Positions 55,581 through 64,000 of a stretch of DNA of 64,000 nucleotides are shown piece after piece. The notes below the pieces were generated by a model, which was given only the letters and a program-made list of their open reading frames with translations, ran no database searches and was not told the origin of the DNA. The DNA is from Vombatus ursinus. Taxonomy: Eukaryota; Chordata; Mammalia; Diprotodontia; Vombatidae. A program made the position numbers and the translations under genes. The stretch spans positions 92,674,877 to 92,738,876 of the forward strand of contig NW_020954590.1 of NCBI RefSeq assembly GCF_900497805.2, written 5' to 3'. Each line of letters starts with the position of its first letter. The stretch's first letter is position 1.

Positions 55581-56425
55581 GGGTACATGGTGAGTTGAAA
55601 ATGAAGGGGTCATATCTGGAGAATAAAATTAAGGGGTGAGAGAGGAATATAGTAGGAGAAGGAGAAAGGGAGAGGTAGAACGGGGTAAATTATCCCACAA
55701 AAAAAAAACAACAGGAAAAAAAGGCTCTTACAGTGGAGGGGAGACGGGAGAAGGTGAGAGAGAATGAGTGAATCTTATTCTCAAGGATTTGACTTAGGGA
55801 GGGAATAACATACACACTCACTTGGGTGTGGAAATCTGTCTTACCCTACAGGAAAATAGGGGGGGAGGGAGACAAGACAGTAGGGGAATGATAGAGAGGA
55901 GGGCAGATTGGGAAAGGGAGTAATCAGAAGCAAATACTTCTGAGGAGGGACAGGGTCAAAAGAAAGAATAGAATAAATGGGGGGGTGGGATAGGATTAAG
56001 GGAAATAGAGTTAGTTTTTGACAGTTTTTCATTCTACTATGGAAGTGTTTTGCATAACTGCACATATATAACCTTGCCTTATCAATGAGGGTGGGTGGGG
56101 AGGGAGGAAGGGAGAAAATTTGGAACCCAAAGTTTCAGAAACACATGTTTAAAAAAAATGTTTTCACATGCAACTGGGAAATAAGAAATACAGGAAATGG
56201 GATACAGAAATCCATCCTGCCCTACAGGAAAATTGAAGGGGAAGGGGATAAGAGAAGGGGGGGAGAGATAGAAGGGAGGCAGACTAGGGGAAGGGGTATT
56301 TAGAATGCATACCATCTTGGGATGGGGGGAGGGGCAAGATGGAGTGAAACTTTGGAACTCAAAATCTTGTGGAAGTAAATGTTGAAAACAAAAAAAATAA
56401 ATAAAAATTACCATTAAAAAAAAAA

Positions 56426-56493
56426 TTAAGGTGCTCATATTCCTTAAGAGTTTGCCCAAAATGACTAATGTTCTAATAAACCTTGTCTTTGGC
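56426..56493 (+). other. Probable 3'-transduced segment of the HAL1
   Basis: About 70 bases lie between the element's own A-rich end and a second A-rich tail. They include AATAAA at 56475-56480, 14 bases before the second tail. This is what results when transcription reads past the element's weak poly(A) signal at its former home and the flank is copied along. Confidence 0.7.
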
Positions 56494-56522
56494 TAAAAAC
56501 AAAAAAAAAGAAAGAAAGAAAG

Positions 56523-57185
56523 AAAAGAAAAGTTCCAGGAATAGCAGTGCCAAAATCCAAAGCTTCCACATCAAAATGCACCACGCAACTATACTTATAA
56601 GATCACACAAAACCTGGAAGCTTCTACTATTAACTAGAGGAGATTTTGGAATATAATATACCAAAAGTAAAAAACATTCCCTAAGAACCTTGGATAACTT
56701 ACTCTGTAAAGCTCATTGTCATCCTAGGGATGGGGGGTGGGGGGATGGATGGAGGATATAGACCTTTAAGAACAAAAGATTTCATTTTTCATGAAAAGAC
56801 CAGACCTGAGCAGGAACTTTGAAATAACAAACACAAAAACCAGCAAAACCCAGAAAAGTCAATTTATTTAGAAGGGGTTGTGTGATGATGTAGTCATAAC
56901 ATTCTAATAGTGGAAGAATAAACAAATATCCCTTCATAAGCTTATTAAAAAGGGTATTGAGGAAGTTCAATAAAAACAAAGGACCTGGGGACAGAATGGT
57001 TCAGTTGTGAGGGTTCCAAAAGGGGAAAGAAAAGGAAGCGTGAAAAGAGAAATACACTAGTGTAGAAAGGAGGAAGAAGGGGGTGGAACTTTCTATTTCC
57101 CTTAATTAGGGTACATGACGAGAAGAGCATACAAGCATGAAAGAGGAAGTGGGGGAGAGCAGGAATCAGATGAACCTTACTCTTA
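56523..57185 (+). repeat. Old HAL1/L1 ORF1 and 3' UTR remnant, right part
   Basis: Resumes exactly where the left part stopped: 'ttccaggaatagcagtgcc', 'aaaatccaaagcttccaca' align with 55067-55110 of the younger copy (AKFQSSQVKEK segment). Later 'gaaaagaccagacctgagc' and the purine-rich 3' UTR follow. Decayed throughout. Confidence 0.75.
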
Positions 57186-57189
57186 TCTG

Positions 57190-58005
57190 ATCTTTCCATA
57201 GGCACTCTACCATTGATTATTTTCATCTTAAATCATCTTTGTTACTTTGGTGGCATGAGATTACTAATTTTGATTTGCATTTTTCTCATTAGTGATTTGG
57301 AGCAATCAATCATATTGTTGTTAATTGTTTGTATTTCTTCCTTTGAAACTGTTCATATCTTTCAACCATGTGCCCACTGGGGAATGGCTTTTGGTTTTAA
57401 ATATTTATGTTAGTTTCCTAGATATTGTGCATATCAAGCTCTTGTCAGAGATAATTTATACAAAATTTTTCCCCACTCAACAAATTCTCTTCTTATCCTA
57501 ATTTTGACTTTGATGACGCAAAGTTTTTCAATTTCATACTATGGAAATCATGGTGGTTGTTTTTTTGTTTTTGTTTTGTAGTCACCCTTATCTTTTGTTT
57601 GGCTACAAATTTCCCTTCTAGCCATACCTGTAAAGAGTTTGTGATGTAGTTCTTTTCCAAATATTTTATAGCATGACCTTTAGTATTCAGGCCACATATC
57701 TATTTTCAGGTCATTTTGGTATAAGGTATAAGACGCTAGCCTACATTTAGTTTATGCCAAACTGATTTCCAATTTTCCCAGCAACTCTTACCAAATAGGA
57801 AATTTTTCCACAAATAATTTATGTTTTCAGACTTATCAAACATTGAGTTATAAAGTTCTATTATTTCTGATTCTTCCTTATCTAGTCTGTTCCATTGGCC
57901 TACTTTACTATTTTCTAACTACCACCAAACAGTTTTGATGAATACCTCTTTATTGTATAATGTAAGGTCTGAAAGTGCTATTTCCCCCCTGGATGACAGA
58001 TATAT
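57190..58005 (-). repeat. L1 ORF2 3' fragment, minus strand
   Basis: 'ggtggcatgagattactaat', 'ctcattagtgatttggagc', 'gcccactggggaatggct', 'tcattttggtataaggtata', 'ccaattttcccagcaactc' and 'gtctgttccattggcctac' are in reversed L1 ORF2 order. It is decayed with no long open frame. Confidence 0.82.
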
Positions 58006-58454
58006 TGCCTAGGATTGTCACATACAGTTAGATGGATAGTCTATTTAATCGGCCCATGAGAATATATGTATTTATATGTGTATGTTCTATAAACACACTA
58101 TGTATCTCATATACATGTGTCTAAGATATATCCATAAGTGTATATACCTTAGGGAGATACTGCAGATGGAAAATCAACTAGGCTCAGAATCCAATAATGG
58201 GAGATTGGGCTATATCTAATTTGGGAAATTGTTCAGTGCTTTCAATGATCCCAAGCAGCCTGCTGATGCATAAAATCATCTTTTCTAATGCCAATATTCT
58301 TCACATGACTGTGAATTGTAGAACACCATGATCTCAGAAAAATTAAAATTTCATCTGTCCCAAAGGGTAATAAAGAAACACATGGTGGGTGTTAAGAGGG
58401 TGCATCATTTTAAAATGACTAGGGTGTCAGAAATGGCACCAAAACATCATCCAT

Positions 58455-58680
58455 GGGAAAGTCACTTTGGTGTAATGGAGAGAGTACTAGCTCTTGAGTC
58501 TGAAGACCTGTTTCATTCCTGACTTTGCCTTTTACAACCTGTATTATTTTGAACAAGTTACAACCTCTCTGGGACTCAGTTCCTTAATCTGTAAAATGGG
58601 GGTCTGGACTAAATGGTACCTTAAGCTTTTTTTTCCCATAACTTGTAAAATCTATGATTTTACAAAGTATGACCACAAAA
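58455..58680 (+). repeat. MIR SINE, plus strand
   Basis: 'cactttggtgtaatggagag', 'ctcttgagtctgaagacctg', 'ctctgggactcagttcctta', 'atctgtaaaatgggggtctg' and 'taaaatctatgattt' are in MIR order. Confidence 0.75.
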
Positions 58681-59109
58681 GGAGAAGGGTTTTAACACAT
58701 GGTAAATAACATACAACTATCTTTTTGTTTGGTTTAATTTACTTCTCCCGCCCCTTGTTTTTGTTTTTGCTTATGTAGCCAGAGTAACCAGAAGAATCCC
58801 TGTTTTGCTGGACTGGGGCATCTCCCACTGAACTATACATGCTCTATCACTTTCTAAGGGACAAGTGTTTATAACCACCATTGCCTCTGGGGAAGGTGGG
58901 GAAGGAAAAGAAATGCCTTCTTTAACCTTGGTTGAGTCTTGAGGGAGAAAAATTGATGAAAGAATCCCAAAAGCAAAGAGCCTCAAAGTATGAAAATAAG
59001 ACATCACCTTCATTTCCACACATTCTCATTCCACAATGAAAAACAGCAGTCCAAGCAGGTAATGATACCCAGAGAGTCAGAGAAAGCCCCCCGCTCCGTT
59101 GGGTAGATC

Positions 59110-59245
59110 CTTTTTTGTGTCATCAAAACTAATAAACATATGATAAGTGCCTACTATGTACCAGACACTTGTGCCAAGCCCTGAGGATACAATTAAAAAG
59201 CTAAAAAATCCTGTTTCTGCCCTTTATAAAGGAAGGTCCATTGAG
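59110..59245 (-). repeat. L2 3' tail, minus strand
   Basis: 'gtgcctactatgtaccagac', 'gccaagccctgaggatacaa' and 'cctgtttctgccctttata' are the reversed L2 3' end. Confidence 0.68.
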
Positions 59246-59389
59246 AGGAATTTGGCACTCCACCCTCTAGTCTCACCCTTCCAGGCTGAGGGAGGTGGTG
59301 TCAATCAAGGCTTTAGTTAGCAAAAAGGTGATGGTATTAGAGGTGATAAACAGCTTTTCTAAGGAAGGGCAGCTTGTTCTGTGAAACTG

Positions 59390-59546
59390 AAACCAGGCAT
59401 GGTAGCAGAAATTGGGTGAAACCTATGAACCTCTTCTCAAAATACATAGAGCATTACAAAAGAGACCAATTACATTGAAACAGAGTTATTAAAATATTTT
59501 TAAAACAAGTTCACAGACATCAGGTTAAGAATTCCTTCTCTATGGA
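59390..59546 (-). repeat. hAT MITE remnant
   Basis: 'gaaacctatgaacctcttctc', 'gaccaattacattgaaacag' and 'aacaagttcacagacatcag' with 'gttaagaattcc' match the copies at 11.77 and 62.95 kb. Confidence 0.62.
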
Positions 59547-59777
59547 AAATTTATAGGACAATAATGACACAATAAAAAGGCATGATCAGTTTGCAATTTG
59601 CCTAAGTGAAGGTGGTGCTCATACAATTGAGTGAATAGATCCATCATCATAAACTGGTGTGGTTGAAAATATGAAATTGAAACGTTTACTTGTTAATCCT
59701 AATTTGGTGTGGGGTGATATTTAACATTCCACAACATAAAACTCAAATGTTGCTAGCAAAAATCCAAGAAAGCATTT

Positions 59778-59780
<3 letters not shown>

Positions 59781-59835
<55 letters not shown>

Positions 59836-59895
59836 GCACGCACGCGCGCGCGCGCGCGCTCGCAAGCACTCCCTCACTCACTCATACACACACCC
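59781..59895 (+). repeat. (CA)n-(CACG)n-(CG)n tract
   Basis: About 25 ca units grade into cacg units and then into a pure cg run (about 59841-59860), followed by 'ctcgcaagcactccctcac'. Strictly alternating purine-pyrimidine over some 80 bases. Confidence 0.95.
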
Positions 59896-59899
59896 CTTA

Positions 59900-61900
59900 C
59901 CTGTGTAATAGAAGATAAGGATTTAATGACCCAGCCTGATTCCCAACAGCTGCTAGCAGCAACTTACTCAGATAAAACTAGAATTTACCTATAGTTACAA
60001 ATAAAATGCTTAGTAAAATTGCAAAAAGCAAAATAGCAGCAGTTCCTTGGACTTTTTTAATTTAAACTGTGATACAAATTTCTTCCAATGAATATTTCAT
60101 AATGAGTTCATCCATTCAAAAATATTTATTAAGGGTTTAACGTTTGCAAGGTTCTTTGCTCTCTTCCTTCCATATGTGGAAAAGTATTTAAATTGACCTC
60201 CATGGGATGATATAAGGCAAAGGTCCTGTATCACAAATCACCACTTTTTATAAGTTATGACACCTGTGCCCGCCACAACTCTACATGCCTGACTTTGTAA
60301 GCCTTTAGAATAATGAGTGAGAGGGTGCAGTGTAATCCTTTTCTTCTTTAAAACTTAATTCAATTTCTTGGAAATTAAAGCAACCAATCTAAAATAATAA
60401 GTTAATTTGCTTCAGTTTCTTTTGAGGAATTTGTGTGTGGCGCGTACGTGACTTTAAGATGATGAATTCTCGTGTATGGCTTTGCTTGAGAACTTGGTAA
60501 ATTTACATATGTTAAGATACATGCTATGATAATTACACTTAATGTTAACTGAGGGAAATGTCAACAAGAAGTGGTTCTTATTTCTGCACATCTTTTTTTT
60601 TTTTAATCTGGGCCTCTAATTTTTATCTTCTACCATATTTCAATTTCTTCTTTAAGACAGCCAGCAAATTAGGTTTATAGTTTATTTTAGTATTTCCTCC
60701 CATCAAATTATATGGATAAAGATTCTGCATACTCATACCATAATCTATTTCCAAAAGGAAAAAAAATACAAATCTGTAACTTAATAGTTCTTCAGTCAAA
60801 AAAAATTAATTGAGTTGGTACAGTATGCAGAACAATGAAGTAAGCATCATGAAAGGGAGGCAAAAGTTTGATATTTCAAGAAATCTTCCTGCAAAGAGAT
60901 TACAACCTTTTTGGAAAATCTCAATTGGGGGCAGGGATAGGGTGGAGTGGGGTGGTGGAATAACTACACAAATGCCTATCTATACAAGACAAAACTGAAG
61001 AATGTATTTGCACATCCCTATAATAAGCGTAACTAAAATTATGAATTCCCACGGCAAATCCTCTGGATTCTTTTAAAGTAACAATGTTGGTGAAAGAAAG
61101 TCCTCAAATAAAGGAAAGAACAATGATGACCACTACTCTGAAGAAAGTAAAATAAAAACTAGCTCTTTTAAGTGACTAGTGTGTTTTAGTGAAATGGATA
61201 GAATGCTAGGCCCAAGTACTGGTACAAGTCCATATCTAGGAGAAAACTCAGAAGACAAATTCTCAATCAATAATGTATGAGTCACACAGGATCCTGCGTG
61301 CCATGTCAGGGACTGTGGTGGGTGCCTGTCACCATACAGGTCCCAGAGTAAGAGACTACAATACTAACATAGTGTTAAGTACTGCCGGCTATCAGCTCCT
61401 GATCCTTAGTACTGCTAATAACTTGGCTTGCTTTCGCCTCTCCAGCCTCAGTGGTTCCCATTGCTGCTTTGCCTTTGACCAATTCATTCTCCAGGAACTT
61501 GACCTGTCTCTGATCTTCACTATTTACAGCAGTCTCATCCCTACACCTTCAGAACAAAAGACAACAAACATACTTGAACTCTTCCCCTCAGTTGCCTACA
61601 AGTGATTGAGACTGGGCTGCTGGGTTTTAGGCATTTTAGCAGTATGTGATGGGGCTTCCTGCACAGAAGGCCACACTTCACTATCTGCCTGGACATACCA
61701 TGAGAGGAAAAAGCTGCCTCTGAGAGCAGATTGTTTCTCTTCAGGAGAATGACTGACTCGGAAAAGGTGGGACAAGTCAAACTCATCCATAGTCAGACCC
61801 ATAAACCAGACTAACAAGTTCTATGGTCCTTCCCGAGACTTCCTGAGTTTCCTTACACAGCTAAATATGTTTGGGGACTTGAATTTAAATCAATTAGAAC
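59900..61900. other. A/T-rich stretch without recognised genes
   Basis: Only scraps are seen: a possible MIR/L2 tail at 60115-60175 and a MIR-like head near 61180. The small open frames show no known motif. Confidence 0.35.
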
Positions 61901-61904
61901 TGGG

Positions 61905-62740
61905 TCCTGAGCAGGCAAAGAAAAAAATGAAGCAGTCTCTACCCTCAAAGTGGGTACATTTCCCTTGGAAGGGCATAATTTACATAGCTAGGGCTAGTAA
62001 ATATGATGTAATTTGAAAAGTGAAAGATCATAACCATTTTGTAGGCTCAGAAAAGGCTTCATTGGAGGTTGTTTTTTAGTTGATTCTTAGTTGAACCAAA
62101 AGATTCTGAGAAGTAGAAGTGATGGGGGTGTAAGGTAAGAGTGGGAGTACATTCCTAGCATGGGGGACCGCCTGTGCTCATGCTTGGAGACAGAAAATGG
62201 AAACCAGGGTGATGGCAATACCAGCAGATCAGTTTGGCATAGAAAGTGTGAAGAGTACTATGAAATACAGATGGAAAGGTAGGTTGGAATTCAGTCTGCA
62301 AAGGACCTCAATGCCAAGTTGAACGCTTTGTATTTTATCCTAGAGATAATAACCACTGAAGATTTTTGAACAGGCCAAAGACAGTCAAAGGTGTACGTTA
62401 GTAAGATCCCTTTAGCAGTGCTGTGGAGTAGAGACTGTGAGGGGAGAGAGGCGCTGGAAGCCGGGAGACCATTAGAAGGGCCATTAGAAGGGCAATATGA
62501 TAGCCCAGGGAAGAGGTTATGAGGTCCTGAACTAGGGTGGTGGCCATGGGGAGAGATAGAAGAGATAGTAGAATGAAAAATAAAAGACTTGGAAGCTGAT
62601 TGGACATGAGGGGTGAACAAAAGGAAAGTTACAGAGCTGGGTTATCAGGAGGATGATGATACCCTCAATAGAAATATGTGGGACTACTATAGGTGCTCAT
62701 ATAAACTAGAGACGGTGTTCAGTGAGGAGCTCCAGGAAGA
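61905..62740 (-). repeat. L2-clade LINE 3' region, minus strand
   Basis: 'cagtctctaccctcaaagtg', 'gaaaggtaggttggaattcag', 'tttgtattttatcctagaga', 'ggagaccattagaagggcc' and 'gaactagggtggtggccatg' follow the same order as the 12.03-kb and 35.5-kb copies. It contains a 13-base direct repeat (ccattagaagggc, at 62469 and 62482). Confidence 0.78.
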
Positions 62741-62945
62741 AAGAGAAAGTCCTAAGAAAATAACTTTTTCTATTTCATAGCTTTACCTGGGACTGGCCCT
62801 AGTTGTAGATAAATGTGTTTGAATAAACAAACATTAAATACAAATAGAGATAGAAACTGGGAGATTTGGCAGTTAAGACAGTTACACAAATAGTCGAACT
62901 GGATCACTGAACCCCAGAGCTGGAAGGGCTATCAGAGGCCGTGTG

Positions 62946-63143
62946 CTCAAGAACTCTTGATGTTCTTTTATGTGCCATGGATCCCTTTGGAGAAACTGGG
63001 GTAGCACATGGACACCTCAGAATAATGTTTATGAATGCTCAAAATAAAATACATATGATTTCAAAGGAAACCAATTATACTGAAATAATTACAAAAATAT
63101 TTTTTGAAGGAGTTCATGGACTTCAGGTTAAGACTTTCTATAT
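62946..63143 (-). repeat. hAT MITE, same family as 28.16 kb
   Basis: 'gtgccatggatccctttgg', 'acacctcagaataatgttt', 'caaaggaaaccaattatac' and 'cttcaggttaagac' are the reverse of the family whose ends are seen at 28157-28338. Confidence 0.65.
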
Positions 63144-63251
63144 TCTAGTTCAACTCATTAACTAAATAAGAATATTCCCTACAGCATACCAATATGTTAT
63201 CATTCAGCCCTTGCCTGAAGACTCCCAGAAGGAAAAACCCTCTACTTCTCT

Positions 63252-63390
63252 CTCTTTTTTTTTTAAGGTAATCAGGGTTAAGTGACTTGCCCAGGGTCAC
63301 ACAGCAAGGAAGTGTCTGAGGCCACATTTGAACTCAGGTCCTCCTGATTATAAGGCCAGTGCTCTATCCACTGCACCACCTAGCTCCCCG
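63252..63390 (-). mobile_element. Poly(A)-tailed CORE-SINE, minus strand
   Basis: Begins with a T-run (the reversed A-tail), 'cagggttaagtgacttgccc', 'agggtcacacagcaagg', 'gaactcaggtcctcctgatt' and the reversed head 'gcaccacctagctcccc'. No RTE-type tail. A 16-base target duplication with one mismatch, ending cctctacttctct, stands at 63236-63251 and 63391-63406. Confidence 0.93.
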
Positions 63391-63406
63391 AATCCTCTAC
63401 TTCTCT

Positions 63407-63960
63407 AGGCAGCTCAATTCGCCTTTGGACAGCTTCAGTTATTTCTCCTTATATCAAGTTTAAATCTGCCTCTTGGCAGTTTCTATCCATTGCTCCAATT
63501 CTGCTCCTGGGGGTCAAACAGATTATCTAATTTTTCTTTGACCTGACAGCCCTTCAAATACTTTGACACAACTGTTCTATCTCCTTTCTCTCCACTAGCT
63601 TCTTTTTTCAAGTCTAAACATTCCCATTTTCTTGAGTTTTTTGCATATGGCATGAACTCAAGGTCCTTCACCATCCTGGTCACATTCTTCTGGACAGTCC
63701 CCATTTCCTTCTAAAATTTGGTACCTAGAAGTGAAGGAAATACTCTAGATGCAGGCTAACCAGGGTAGAGTGCCATGAGGTTACTACTTCCTAACTGTTG
63801 AAAACTTTGCCTCTCAGAATGTTATCACATTAGCTTTCATGGGTATTATATCATACTGTTGACGCAAAGTTTTATTAAATTTTTAAAAAATAATTTACAA
63901 TCCCAAGTTTACTTTGACTTGAATTCATGGATGTACTAGAGCCAGTTCATACCATCTCAA
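63407..63960 (-). repeat. CR1/L3 LINE 3' region, minus strand
   Basis: 'gacctgacagcccttcaaat', 'accatcctggtcacattctt', 'ctggacagtccccatttcc', 'aatactctagatgcaggct' and 'gttatcacattagctttcat' follow the reversed CR1/L3 order. Confidence 0.68.
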
Positions 63961-64000
63961 GAGTTGATTGTTAAATTTTCAGTGTGAGCATTTACAGCTT

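Larger units (their letters stand above)
53526..56522 (+). mobile_element. HAL1 (half-L1, ORF1-only LINE) with extra 3' sequence
   Basis: Starts at the L1-type leader 'ggaggggcagagccaagatgg' area (53535), has a 0.8-kb 5' UTR, an ORF1 region (54343-55323), a 1-kb purine-rich 3' UTR and an A-rich end (56390-56425). There is no reverse transcriptase/endonuclease ORF2 and no room for one, so it relied on L1 machinery. After the A-rich end come about 70 bases and a second A-rich tail. aaaagaaaagt flanks the whole at 53515-53525 and 56523-56533, and the old element's ORF1 reads on across the insertion. Moderately young: three ORF1 blocks are still long and open. Confidence 0.88.

Noticed and set aside
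53535-56425. A full-length L1 with ORF2
   Set aside because: After ORF1 the sequence goes directly to a G-rich 3' UTR and poly(A). No endonuclease or reverse transcriptase frame exists in the space, so HAL1 fits better.
56082-56459. Minus-strand frame of 125 codons in the HAL1 3' UTR
   Set aside because: Antisense of the polypurine 3' UTR; Pro/Ser/Phe-rich by composition.
59690-59908. Frame with a His-Thr repeat then Ala-Arg repeat
   Set aside because: Translation of the CA/CACG/CG microsatellite.
5184-63390. SINE heads as true tRNA genes
   Set aside because: The tRNA-like heads keep a B-box-like gagttcaaatc, but no cloverleaf with anticodon stem and acceptor pairing can be drawn, and all run into a CORE.
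1-64000. CRISPR-like arrays, operons, integrons or phage-type defence systems
   Set aside because: No regularly spaced identical repeats with unique spacers and no bacterial-style gene packing. The repeats are those of a marsupial nuclear genome.

Overview
The window looks like nuclear genomic DNA of a marsupial. The evidence is its repeats. There are many CORE-SINEs with a tRNA-like head (gggcagctaggtggc...), a MIR-type core (ctgtgtgaccctgggcaagtcac) and either an RTE/BovB-like tail (...gactgaacaacaac) or a poly(A) tail. Around them lie old L2/L3(CR1) LINEs, MIRs, L1 3' ends, small hAT elements and an ORF1-only half-L1 (HAL1). Family names are from memory of the sequence types; the species cannot be fixed from this alone.

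Layout: 1-21 kb is A/T-rich DNA with no recognisable exon, built of old L2/MIR remnants, one long minus-strand L2/CR1 copy (12.03-14.16 kb), one clean hAT element with an 8-bp target duplication (8.0 kb) and younger SINEs. From about 21.3 to 28.1 kb the repeats nearly vanish. This gap holds a CpG island (about 24.7-27.3 kb) with a CCAAT/GC-box promoter at its left edge and, at 26.73-26.77 kb on the minus strand, a short candidate first coding exon (MAATASAPALAGK, then a possible splice donor). This is the only credible host-gene signal, and I could not name the gene. If that exon is real, everything to its left could be intron 1.

From 28 to 52 kb the window returns to layered repeats: L1 3' ends, L2, MIR and SINEs with readable target duplications, including one SINE inside another. 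At 53.0-57.2 kb a decayed HAL1/L1 ORF1 copy has been split by a younger HAL1 (53.53-56.52 kb). The younger copy carries about 70 bp of extra sequence with its own AATAAA and a second A-rich tail after its first poly(A), the signature of a 3' transduction. From 57 to 64 kb come an L1 3' fragment, a long CA/CG dinucleotide tract, L2, hAT, a poly(A)-tailed SINE and a minus-strand CR1/L3 fragment.

I found no intact protein-coding gene, tRNA, rRNA, CRISPR array or novel multi-gene system. The interest lies in the promoter island and in the insertion history written in the repeats.
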